NCBI RefSeq assembly: GCF_002086635.1
Contig: NZ_MVHD01000015.1
Span: forward strand, 1 to 64,000
Direction of reading: 5' to 3'
Length of the DNA: 64,000 nt
Origin: Mycobacterium alsense
GTDB lineage: Bacteria > Actinomycetota > Actinomycetes > Mycobacteriales > Mycobacteriaceae
Under the pieces are notes generated by a model that was not told where the DNA came from, ran no database searches, and was given only the letters and a program-made list of their open reading frames with translations. A program made the translations under genes and the position numbers. Positions 54,249-61,756 of this stretch are shown here, piece by piece (position 1 is the stretch's first letter; each line of letters opens with the position of its first letter).

Positions 54249-54998
54249 ATGTCTTTGGACGTTCTACTGCTTAGCGATGAAGACGACTTCGAATCGGCCT
54301 TACCGACCCTGAAATCGTTCACGCACAGCGTGCGGCGTGCTCCCCTCACCGAGCATCCCGACCAGCGCCGGAGCAGCCCCGACGTGGCGATCGTCGACGC
54401 GCGCACCGACCTCGAGCGGGCCAGGGGCGTGTGCCGCCGCCTGGCGTCGGAAGCCCCTTCCGTCGCGGTGGTTGCGGTCGTGGCGCCGTCGCGCTTCGTG
54501 GCGGTCGACGTCGACTGGCACTGCGACGACGTGCTGCTGCCCGCCGCCGGGGCCGACGAGCTGCAAGCGCGGCTCCGGCTCGCTATCGCCCGCCGGCGCA
54601 GCGCGATGGACGGCACGTTGAAGTTCGGCGACCTGTTGCTGCACCCGGCCAGCTTCACGGCCACGCTCGACGGCCAAGACCTGGGACTGACGCTCACCGA
54701 GTTCAAGCTGTTGAATTTCCTTGTGCAACATGCCGGCCGGGCGTTCACGCGCACCCGACTGATGCACGAGGTGTGGGGATATGACTGCAACGGTCGCGTC
54801 CGCACGGTCGACGTACACGTGCGGCGGCTGCGCGCCAAGCTGGGACCGGAGCACGAATCGATCATCGACACCGTCCGCGGCGTGGGCTACATGGTGGCCA
54901 CGCCGCCCCAGCCGGAATGGATTCTCAGCGAGTCGACGCTGACGCCCGTGTGGACGTCGGCGACCCGTCCCGCCGCCACGGACCAGATCGCGCATTAG
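54249..54998 (+). CDS. GlnR-like OmpR-family response regulator (Rv2884-like)
   Basis: A 249-aa DNA-binding protein: receiver-like domain (about 1-113) and OmpR-type winged helix (about 124-219; LTLTEFKLLNFLV, recognition helix VRTVDVHVRRLRAKLG). The sequence resembles GlnR more than typical regulators. Asp50 sits at the phosphoacceptor position (VAIVDART), but the usual acidic pocket and the conserved Lys (here LLPAAG) are not evident, so it probably works without phosphorylation. No histidine kinase is nearby. ATG 54249 is preferred; TTG 54243 is in frame. Confidence 0.85.
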   Translation: MSLDVLLLSDEDDFESALPTLKSFTHSVRRAPLTEHPDQRRSSPDVAIVDARTDLERARGVCRRLASEAPSVAVVAVVAPSRFVAVDVDWHCDDVLLPAAGADELQARLRLAIARRRSAMDGTLKFGDLLLHPASFTATLDGQDLGLTLTEFKLLNFLVQHAGRAFTRTRLMHEVWGYDCNGRVRTVDVHVRRLRAKLGPEHESIIDTVRGVGYMVATPPQPEWILSESTLTPVWTSATRPAATDQIAH

Positions 54999-55033
54999 CC
55001 CGAAACAGCTTGTTGTGCCGTGTTTTTCGCCCG

Positions 55034-55972
55034 TCACGCGAAGAGCGGCAAGGCGCGCTTGCGCGCCAGGGCGTCCATCCCCCGCTGGATCGCGTCTTCG
55101 ACTTCGCGGTATTTGCGGTCGACATAGTCGTCGTCCTCGGCGCGAGCGGGATCCCCGTCGATCTCGACCGCGGGCATGAACCGGGTCCGGATCTTGGCCG
55201 GCAGCGGCAGTTGCGGCAGCGCGGCCGGGGCGATGCCCCACGGCAGGGATATCGCGACGGGGAACACTTTGAGCCGCAGCAGGCGGTCGAGCCTGAGCGC
55301 CTTCGACAGGCGGTCGCCGCGAATCAGCACCGGCATCGCGTCGGCGCCGCCGACGGTCGCGATCGGGACGATCGGCACGCCGGCGCGAATCGCCATTTTC
55401 ACGAAGCCTTTTCGCCCCGCGAGGTTGGCGCGGTCGCGCTCGCTCCACGGCCGCAACGAGTCCACTTCCCCGCCGGGCCACAGCGCCACGTCGCGCCCCT
55501 CCGCCAGCGCGGTGGCGATCGCGTCGGGTGCGGCCGGCAGCACGCCCATCGACCGGAAATAGCGCCCGAAGATCGGGATTGCCATCAATGCGTCGTGCGC
55601 GGTGCCGTGCAGGGGGCGGTCCTGGCCGAAGCGACGCCACCACTGCAGCCCGACGGTCCACGCGTCCCACACGAACGGGGCGCCCGAGTGGATCCCGACC
55701 AGCAGCGCCGGCGGCGCCGGCGGGATGTTCTCCCAGCCGTCGATCTCCATCCGGAACCAGTAGTCCACCAGCACATTCCAGAAGAACTTCTGCCGCTGCA
55801 AAGTCGCCTCGTCCTGGCCGCTGAGGTCCCACCTGCCGGCGCGCTGCGCGACCCAGCCGCTGACCCCGCCGTCCTGGCCGCCGCGGCGGTCCTCCATCGC
55901 CGCCCGCGCCCGCTGCGCGTGCCGCTGTGCCTGCGCGCGTACCGCTTTTGGCCTGTGATCCGATTCGGTCAT
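55034..55972 (-). CDS. PlsC/DAGAT-type acyltransferase
   Basis: A 312-aa lysophospholipid or diacylglycerol acyltransferase-like protein. The catalytic His block reads VGIHSGAPFVWDAW (His and Asp of the HX4-6D type), and the FPEGxR block is replaced by LWPGGEVDSLRPW. Then FVKMAIRAGVPIVPIATVGG matches the LPLAT family. The N-terminal ~60 residues are Arg/Gln-rich and variable. No signal peptide. Likely role in glycerolipid assembly; the acceptor cannot be told. Confidence 0.8.
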   Translation of the reverse strand: MTESDHRPKAVRAQAQRHAQRARAAMEDRRGGQDGGVSGWVAQRAGRWDLSGQDEATLQRQKFFWNVLVDYWFRMEIDGWENIPPAPPALLVGIHSGAPFVWDAWTVGLQWWRRFGQDRPLHGTAHDALMAIPIFGRYFRSMGVLPAAPDAIATALAEGRDVALWPGGEVDSLRPWSERDRANLAGRKGFVKMAIRAGVPIVPIATVGGADAMPVLIRGDRLSKALRLDRLLRLKVFPVAISLPWGIAPAALPQLPLPAKIRTRFMPAVEIDGDPARAEDDDYVDRKYREVEDAIQRGMDALARKRALPLFA

Positions 55973-56031
55973 GTTCGGTGGGTACCCCGTTCGGCCGCGC
56001 GGGATTCCCCGCCTAGCCACTCCCACGCGAA

Positions 56032-56068
56032 ATCTCCCCGCGCCACTCGGCGTGTGGCGCGGGGAGAT
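56032..56068 (-). terminator. Perfect 15-bp hairpin after the MPT63-like gene
   Basis: ATCTCCCCGCGCCAC (56032-56046) and its exact complement (56054-56068) enclose a 7-base loop. On the minus strand it begins 12 bp after the MPT63-like stop and is followed by TTTCG. This is the clearest terminator in the window, and it separates the MPT63-like gene from the acyltransferase gene. Confidence 0.85.
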
Positions 56069-56080
56069 CAGGCAATCGGA

Positions 56081-56725
56081 TCAGGCGTGCGCCGGCGCGG
56101 GCGGTGCGCCCGGAGCCGGGCTCGGCGTCGGTGCGCCGGGCTCGTTCGCCGTGCCGGGCTGGTTCGCCGTGCCGGGCTGGTTCGCCGCGCCGGGCTGGTT
56201 CGCCGTGCCGGGCTGGTTCGGCGCGCCGGGCGCCGGGGCCGCCGGCGCGTTCGACGTCCAGATCAGGACGTCTTGCATGCCGTCGTTGTAGACGACGCCG
56301 TTCGGCGGTGCGCCGGTCACGTCGAAGTACAGGACACCGGTCGATTCGGCGCCCTGCGGGATCGGCGCCGGGTTGAGGCCGTTAGGGACCTGGACCTTGT
56401 CGATCACCCGGTAGTTCTGGCCGTTGGGGCCGCGGGCGATGAAGTCGTTGACCATCGGGGTCACGACCCCGGCGTCGGACCTGGCGGTCACGTCCGCCTG
56501 GTAAAGCGTCCCCTTCGGGGTGTAGCCCGGGATCGAGGCGTTGCTCGGCTGCAGGTTGCTCACGGTGTAGGTGGTGGTCAGGGGCCCGTCCACCAGTTGT
56601 TGGCTCGTTCCGAATCCCTGGATGTTGGGCGGCGCAGCGGAAGCGGTTGTTGCAGCGAAAACGCTAGCCGCCGCGATAGCACCGGCAGCAACGGCTCCCT
56701 TGACAGCGGACATGGTGAATTTCAT
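56081..56725 (-). CDS. MPT63-family secreted protein with Pro/Gly/Asn-rich repeat tail
   Basis: A 214-aa secreted protein. Residues 1-30 are a signal peptide ending TTASA-AP. The body (about 31-165) is the immunoglobulin-like MPT63 fold (DUF1942): SIPGYTPKGTLYQADV, GVVTPMVNDFIAR, NYRVIDKVQVP, IPQGAESTGVLYFDVTGAPP and NDGMQDVLIWTS line up with MPT63 (Rv1926c). Unlike MPT63 it ends with about 50 residues of PGTANQ-type hexapeptide repeats. AAAGGAAAA precedes ATG 56725. Function unknown. Confidence 0.88.
   Translation of the reverse strand: MKFTMSAVKGAVAAGAIAAASVFAATTASAAPPNIQGFGTSQQLVDGPLTTTYTVSNLQPSNASIPGYTPKGTLYQADVTARSDAGVVTPMVNDFIARGPNGQNYRVIDKVQVPNGLNPAPIPQGAESTGVLYFDVTGAPPNGVVYNDGMQDVLIWTSNAPAAPAPGAPNQPGTANQPGAANQPGTANQPGTANEPGAPTPSPAPGAPPAPAHA
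56136..56225. repeat. Five 18-bp tandem repeats in the MPT63-like gene
   Basis: Five units of 18 bp (CCGGGCTGGTTCGCCGTG on the plus strand, with one or two changes per copy) encode consecutive PGTANQ-like hexapeptides in the minus-strand gene. Because each unit is a multiple of three, copy number can vary without changing frame. Confidence 0.9.
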
Positions 56726-57039
56726 GGTTTTCCTTTCGTGTCGAACAATCGCTCCCACGCGAGGGCGATAAACGCACAATCCCCCGCATTACCCTTCGGC
56801 AGCAGGGCTAAACAAACCGATTAACCCTCATTTCCGGCGCCCGCGGTTTCACCTGCGGGAACGGCGCGGCTGTTGATTTGCGGCGCAGCACCTTTCACGC
56901 CACAGAATTAACATTGGCACCACGGGCTTTGGGGGCGTGGTTAATCGCGCGAAACAACCGGCGATTGGTTTCGGTCGTGTGGGGTAGCCGCAGCGGTACG
57001 GACAAGCCGAGAACAAGCCGACGAAAGGGCCGGGCACTC
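56726..57039. other. 314-bp divergent intergenic region (MPT63-like / SDR)
   Basis: This gene-free region must carry promoters for the minus-strand MPT63-like gene and the plus-strand SDR gene. It is less GC-rich than its surroundings (CAGAATTAACATTGG; GGTTAATCGCG). I found no exact sigma-factor consensus with correct spacing and no strong hairpin. Confidence 0.5.
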
Positions 57040-57879
57040 ATGGGTTTTGCGGCACAACAACAACAAGTTCCGGGCGTGCAGGCGAAAATGCACCCGGTCC
57101 CGGACTGCGGTGAGGACACCTACCGGGGTTCGGGAAAGCTGACCGGCAAGAGGGCGATCGTCACCGGCGGCGACAGCGGCATCGGCCGCGCGGTCGCCAT
57201 CGCCTTCGCCCGGGAGGGCGCCGACGTGCTCATCTCCTACCTCAATGAGGACGACGATGCGAGCGACGTGGCCCGCCACGTCGAGGCCGCCGGGCGGCGC
57301 TGCGTGCTGGTCCGGGGCGACCTTTCCGAGGCCGACCACTGCCGCGCCGTCGTGGACGCCGCGGTCAGGGAGTTCGGCGGCATCGACATCCTCGTCAACA
57401 ACGCCGCCTACCAGATGATGCACAAGACCCTCGAGGAGATCAGCGACGAGGAGTGGGACTACACGTTCCGGCTGAACGTAAGCGCCTACTTCTACCTCGC
57501 CAAGGCGGCCGTCCCCCACATGGGCCCCGCCTCGTCGATCATCGGCAGTTCCTCGGTCAACTCCGACACCCCCAATCCCACGCTGGCGCCGTACGCGGCG
57601 ACGAAGGCGGCCATCGCCAATTTCTCGGCCAGCCTCGCTCAGCTGTTGGGCGACAAGGGAATTCGCGTCAACAGTGTCGCCCCGGGCCCGATATGGACAC
57701 CGCTGATCCCGTCCACGATGCCGGCGGACAGCGTCGAATCGTTCGGGGACAACGTGCCGCTGGGACGGGCCGGGCAGCCGGCGGAGCTGGCGCCGATCTA
57801 CGTGCTGCTGGCCTCCGACGACGCGAGCTACATCTCCGGGGCGCGGGTGGCCGTGACGGGCGGCCGGCCGATTCTGTAG
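57040..57879 (+). CDS. SDR-family oxidoreductase (YdaD-like)
   Basis: A 279-aa short-chain dehydrogenase/reductase. After a ~40-residue N-terminal extension, the NAD(P)-binding motif TGGDSGIGRA (about 51-60), NNAA, the catalytic Ser in IIGSSSVNS and YAATKAA (Tyr-x3-Lys, about 187-193) follow. Family members of this extended type are general stress proteins in Bacillus (YdaD/YhdF). The substrate is unknown. ATG 57040 is preceded by GAAAGG at 11 bp. Confidence 0.85.
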   Translation: MGFAAQQQQVPGVQAKMHPVPDCGEDTYRGSGKLTGKRAIVTGGDSGIGRAVAIAFAREGADVLISYLNEDDDASDVARHVEAAGRRCVLVRGDLSEADHCRAVVDAAVREFGGIDILVNNAAYQMMHKTLEEISDEEWDYTFRLNVSAYFYLAKAAVPHMGPASSIIGSSSVNSDTPNPTLAPYAATKAAIANFSASLAQLLGDKGIRVNSVAPGPIWTPLIPSTMPADSVESFGDNVPLGRAGQPAELAPIYVLLASDDASYISGARVAVTGGRPIL

Positions 57880-57922
57880 CGGACACGTGTAGCCCGACGT
57901 TCCGCGGGGTACTGCCCGAATC

Positions 57923-58972
57923 GTGGCCATCCGGACAAACCACCGGCGGCGCTGGTCCGCCGCGGCGGCCGTCGGAATCATGGCGTTGGCCGGATGTTCC
58001 GGGCCGGGTACCTCCCTGGAGAGCGCGCCGGAGGTCGCGGTGGCGCCGACCGACGCCGCCCTGCATGAGCCGGTCTGGTCGTACCGCGACAACGCAATGC
58101 TGGGGCTGACCGAGGACGGCAAGCTGGCGGAGATCACCTTCCCCTCCCCCCGGGCGGCCCACACGCGGGTGTCGGCGCCGCTGGAGCCGGGACGCAACCT
58201 GCAGATCAGCCAGAAGGACGACGGGCACGTCTTCGTGCCGCAACCCTTGCGCGGCCAGGTCGCCGTCCTCGACATCGCCACCTTGACGCAGGTCGGCGCG
58301 TTCGACGCCGGGCCCGCGCCGGCGTATCTCGCCGAGGACGCCGGCATGCGGGTGCTCCTCGCGCTGTCGGCGGACGGCTCGTCGGTGACGCCGGTGGACC
58401 AGTACGGCTTTCGCAAGCTGCCGACGGCGACCTTCCCCGCGGAGCGCGCGGACACCATCGACGGCGCCAACCGTGGGCGCGCGATCGAGTACCACCTCTA
58501 CGGGTCGTCGGGCATCCGCTACTACAAGGGCCCCTCCTCGCCCCCCGAGCTACGCGGCTCGCTGCCGATGGACGTGGTCGCCAGGGCCGGCGACAGCACC
58601 TCGGTGGCACGCAGTTACGTGGCCACCCGCGACGACAGCGTGCTCTACGCGGTCGACTCGAGCCGCGGCGGCCACGGCATGGAAGTGTTGGCCCGCGCGC
58701 GGCTGTCGTCGCCGATCCGGCAGCTGGGCACCGACGACACCCGCGTGTACGCCGCCACCGACCGCGACGTGACGGTGCTGGAGACCGCCAGCTTCACCGG
58801 CTATCCGAACGGCGGCATCCCGGTGATCCGCACGATCGACTACCGGGCGGGACTTGCGGGCGGTCCCGCCGCGTCGGCGCCGCTGTCGGGCATGGCGATC
58901 GGCCCGAAGCGCGTGTACCTCACGTTGCGGGGCCAGCCGTTCGTGGTCAGTGTCGCCAAGCCCCACCTGTGA
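57923..58972 (+). CDS. Beta-propeller lipoprotein (YncE-like)
   Basis: A 349-aa exported lipoprotein: positively charged N-terminus (RTNHRRRW), hydrophobic core and lipobox LAGC at about 22-25. The mature part is built of repeated beta-rich units (GHVFVPQPLRGQVAVLD; DTRVYAATDRDVTVLE) as in YncE/seven-bladed propellers. Start codon GTG 57923. The stop overlaps the possible GTG start of the following small gene. Ligand or partner unknown. Confidence 0.82.
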   Translation: MAIRTNHRRRWSAAAAVGIMALAGCSGPGTSLESAPEVAVAPTDAALHEPVWSYRDNAMLGLTEDGKLAEITFPSPRAAHTRVSAPLEPGRNLQISQKDDGHVFVPQPLRGQVAVLDIATLTQVGAFDAGPAPAYLAEDAGMRVLLALSADGSSVTPVDQYGFRKLPTATFPAERADTIDGANRGRAIEYHLYGSSGIRYYKGPSSPPELRGSLPMDVVARAGDSTSVARSYVATRDDSVLYAVDSSRGGHGMEVLARARLSSPIRQLGTDDTRVYAATDRDVTVLETASFTGYPNGGIPVIRTIDYRAGLAGGPAASAPLSGMAIGPKRVYLTLRGQPFVVSVAKPHL

Positions 58973-58983
58973 CGGGAGGCCAG

Positions 58984-59289
58984 ATGATCGTGGTCGACGA
59001 CGACGTGGAGCTGCTGACCGAGCAGATCGAGGCGCTGCGGGAGCTGGGCCGGCGCGACGAGGTCAGCGAAAGCCAGGTCTACGACTTCAGCATCCGTTGG
59101 GGCGCCGCGCTTTCCGGGCGGCTGCGCCGGCTGGTGCATTATAGCCGCGTGGGCGCGCTCGACGAGGCGGCCGAAAGCCGGTTTCAGTCGCTGTGCGCGG
59201 AGCTGCGCTCGGTGTCGGACCTGATCGAGCGGTTCGGCATCGCGCGCCCCCGGTTCAGCGACGCCCCGGGCCACCCCAGGTTCCGCTAG
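58984..59289 (+). CDS. Small helical hypothetical protein
   Basis: A 101-aa protein from ATG 58984, chosen because GGGAGG lies just upstream; GTG 58969, overlapping the lipoprotein stop, is the alternative. It is rich in Glu/Arg/Leu and predicted helical (VELLTEQIEALRELGRRDEV; RFQSLCAELRSVSDLIERFG). No TM or signal. Its 3' end overlaps the convergent zinc-protein gene by 35 bp. Not recognised. Confidence 0.65.
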   Translation: MIVVDDDVELLTEQIEALRELGRRDEVSESQVYDFSIRWGAALSGRLRRLVHYSRVGALDEAAESRFQSLCAELRSVSDLIERFGIARPRFSDAPGHPRFR

Positions 59290-59626
59290 CCTGCTGCGCG
59301 CGGGCGCGGTAGGCGATGTCGGCGACCGGGACGTCTTCGTACTCGGTCAGGAAATCCTTGGCGGGCAACACGATTCCGCTGCGCGGCATGGGACAGTCGG
59401 GATTGCGGCATGTCAACGCGACCATGAAGGCGTCGTCGTCCTCGTTGAGGAACAGGAACCCGAGGTAGAGGGCGTGACCGACGACGAAATCCGTCGCGCC
59501 GCAGCCCGCGCACCGCCCGCCCTTGACGGCCACCAACTCCAGAACCCTTTCGCACTCGGCGTTTTTCAGGTCGATCAGCTCGGGCCGTATATCGTGGCTC
59601 ACGTCGTATCCCGTGTCGTTCGGCAT
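59255..59626 (-). CDS. Cys4 zinc-ribbon-type hypothetical protein
   Basis: A 123-aa protein with two Cys pairs, CAGC (about 38-41) and CRNPDC (about 73-78), that should bind one zinc or an Fe-S centre. The rest is acidic. It starts 1 bp downstream of the molybdopterin fusion gene, so it belongs to that operon and may help assemble or regulate the enzyme (inference). Not recognised otherwise. Confidence 0.7.
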   Translation of the reverse strand: MPNDTGYDVSHDIRPELIDLKNAECERVLELVAVKGGRCAGCGATDFVVGHALYLGFLFLNEDDDAFMVALTCRNPDCPMPRSGIVLPAKDFLTEYEDVPVADIAYRARAQQASGTWGGPGRR

Positions 59627-59627
59627 G

Positions 59628-61127
59628 TCAGATCTCCACGTCCTTGTCGTAGTGGATGTTGTCCTCGCGCCATCCCCCCAGCCCGTGCCCGATGCCGGAG
59701 TAGTCGTCGACGAACTCGATCTGGTTGATCCACTTGGCCATCTTGAAGCCGACCTGTGTCTCCACCCGCAGCCGCAGCGGGGCGCCGTGCTTGATGGGCA
59801 GCGGCTTGCCGTTCATCTCGTAGGCCAGCAGCGTCTGCGGCTTGTAGGCGAGCTCGAGGTCCATCACCTCGTAGAACTGCCCCTCCCCCTCCGCGCTCGG
59901 CTCGTCGCGGGAAGTGTCCTGCATCGTCAGGAAGCAGACGTATTTCGCCTGCGGCAGGGGCCGCACATGGTCGGCCAGCCGGGCCAGCGGCAAGCCGCTC
60001 CATTCGCCGATGCTCGTCCAGCCCTGCACGCAGTTGTGCATGACCCGCTGGGACTGCCGGTCGGCCAACTGTCGCAGGCCATCCAGGTCCAGGGTGACCG
60101 GGTTTTCCACCAGGCCGCCCACGCGCAGGCGCCAGTCGACGAAGTTGTGCACGGCCATCACCTTGTATTCCGTGCTCGCCGGTGGCTTTCCGTTGACGCG
60201 GTGCTCCGCGGAGATCATCCGCTCGGGATAGTCCTGCCGCGAATTCAGGGGCCGCAGAAGGGTTTTGCGCACGCGGGAAACCACCGCGCCGAGCGCGCGG
60301 CGCACCTGCACCGGTCGGCGCAGGCTCCACACCGTCGCGGCGATGTGCACGGCGACGATCGCGGCGATGATCACCAGCGACCAGAAGGTGGCCCACCCAA
60401 TGTTGCGGACCGAACCGAAGATCATCGACGCGGTGAGCTGGCCCCAACTCCAGAAGAACACCATCGACAGGTGGATGACGATGAAGACCACGAACGCCAC
60501 CAGCCCCAAAAAGTGCAGGCTGCGCGCCCATTGCCGGCCGCCCCAGGCGCGCACGTACCAGGGAAACGCCGCTTCGACGGCCGGGGACTGGGCCGCCCCG
60601 GTCAGGATCTGGAACGGCGCCAGTCCGAAGATGACGCCGGCGTAGGTCAGCTTCTGGATGGCGTCCAGCGGCTCCCCCGGCAGCAGCGGCGGCAGGTTGA
60701 AGCTGAGGTAGGTGACGATGTCGTTCCACGCCTCGCCGAAGATCGACCACGAATACGGCCAGTAGCGGTGCCACTGGCCGGTGGCGAACAGCAGGATGTA
60801 GTACGACAGCCCGACGAGGATCCACCCGATCACCGAGAAGAAGTGCCAGTGGCGGCCCATGCCCAGCTTCTTGTGGCCGGGCAGCGCGAACAGTGAGCTG
60901 TAGCTCTCCTCTTCATCGAGGGTGTCGTAGAGCTTGTTCGCCGGCATTTCCTTGGTGGTGAAGCGCGCCCACTCGGTGCCCGGCTTGCTGTCGTCGCGCC
61001 AGTACAGCTTGGGGTGCGTGCCCAGGATTTCGACGCCGCTGCGCAGCACCAGGGTCAGAAACAGCACGTTGAGCCAGTGGTCGATGCGCAACCACACCGG
61101 GTAATCGAGTACCGCCGCCTGGGTCAT
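59628..61127 (-). CDS. Cytochrome b561-type membrane domain fused to sulfite-oxidase-type molybdopterin domain
   Basis: A 499-aa predicted membrane oxidoreductase. Residues about 15-270 form five TM helices with His residues suited to two b hemes (H17, H93 or H95, H205, H219). Residues about 315-490 form a sulfite-oxidase-family Mo-cofactor domain with the Mo-ligating Cys366 in HNCVQGW, then RLRVETQVGFKMAKW. No signal peptide precedes the first TM. It resembles a YedYZ pair in one chain but with the membrane part first. Electrons could pass between the Mo site and quinones; the substrate is unknown. Confidence 0.85.
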   Translation of the reverse strand: MTQAAVLDYPVWLRIDHWLNVLFLTLVLRSGVEILGTHPKLYWRDDSKPGTEWARFTTKEMPANKLYDTLDEEESYSSLFALPGHKKLGMGRHWHFFSVIGWILVGLSYYILLFATGQWHRYWPYSWSIFGEAWNDIVTYLSFNLPPLLPGEPLDAIQKLTYAGVIFGLAPFQILTGAAQSPAVEAAFPWYVRAWGGRQWARSLHFLGLVAFVVFIVIHLSMVFFWSWGQLTASMIFGSVRNIGWATFWSLVIIAAIVAVHIAATVWSLRRPVQVRRALGAVVSRVRKTLLRPLNSRQDYPERMISAEHRVNGKPPASTEYKVMAVHNFVDWRLRVGGLVENPVTLDLDGLRQLADRQSQRVMHNCVQGWTSIGEWSGLPLARLADHVRPLPQAKYVCFLTMQDTSRDEPSAEGEGQFYEVMDLELAYKPQTLLAYEMNGKPLPIKHGAPLRLRVETQVGFKMAKWINQIEFVDDYSGIGHGLGGWREDNIHYDKDVEI

Positions 61128-61137
61128 CCTTGCCTCA

Positions 61138-61671
61138 TCAGTCGTGCCAGTTCTGCCGCTGCGGATAAGCCACGTTGATGCCGGACAGGACGGTGGTGTG
61201 CACGGCGAGGAAGCCCGCCGCCAGGGCCATGGCCATGCTCCCCGGCGCCAGGTCCCATCGGCCGGTCAACGCCACCAACCCGGGCAAGCTGACGAACCGG
61301 CTGACCAGGTAGATGACGAGGAAGACCATGCAGGTCAGGCTGCCGAAATACCAACCCCGTTGGGGCACAGTCGGTTTGAAAGCAAACACCATGGCGCCGC
61401 AGGCCACCACGCAGGCGGCGATCAGCGCGGCGGCGTAGATCACGAAGTACGCCGGCAGGTCCGGCTCGGTGACCAGCAGGTAGACGTGCACCGCGACGAT
61501 GCCCATCAGCAGCGATGCGCCCAGCCCCGTCACCGCGCGCGGCACGTCGAATGCCACGTAGCCGTTGAGGGTGAGCAGCGGCGAGGAGAAAATCCCCCGC
61601 CACGCGTTATGCGACAGCCGCACAAGGAGACCGGCCACCGCAGCTACGTACCCCTCCGGTGCTGCCGACAA
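61138..61671 (-). CDS. Four-helix membrane protein linked to the molybdoenzyme
   Basis: A 177-aa protein with four to five TM helices (about 44-66, 74-98, 108-126, 145-163) and no recognised cofactor motif. It ends 10 bp before the cytochrome-molybdopterin fusion on the same strand, so it is the first gene of that module. The frame starts at TTG 61671; a GTG at 61638 downstream of a GGAGGGG is a good alternative. Possible membrane partner or anchor. Confidence 0.7.
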   Translation of the reverse strand: MSAAPEGYVAAVAGLLVRLSHNAWRGIFSSPLLTLNGYVAFDVPRAVTGLGASLLMGIVAVHVYLLVTEPDLPAYFVIYAAALIAACVVACGAMVFAFKPTVPQRGWYFGSLTCMVFLVIYLVSRFVSLPGLVALTGRWDLAPGSMAMALAAGFLAVHTTVLSGINVAYPQRQNWHD

Positions 61672-61756
61672 ACTGGTGCCGCCAAGCTGTCAGCGCTTCC
61701 ACAGGTGCGCCGAACGCGCCATGGCGGGGCAAGCAAGCCAACGGATCTGACGAGCC

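Noticed and set aside
56955..56995. SigF promoter upstream of the SDR gene (GGTTTC ... GGGTA)
   Set aside because: The two elements are only about 10 bp apart, too close for the expected 15-17 bp.
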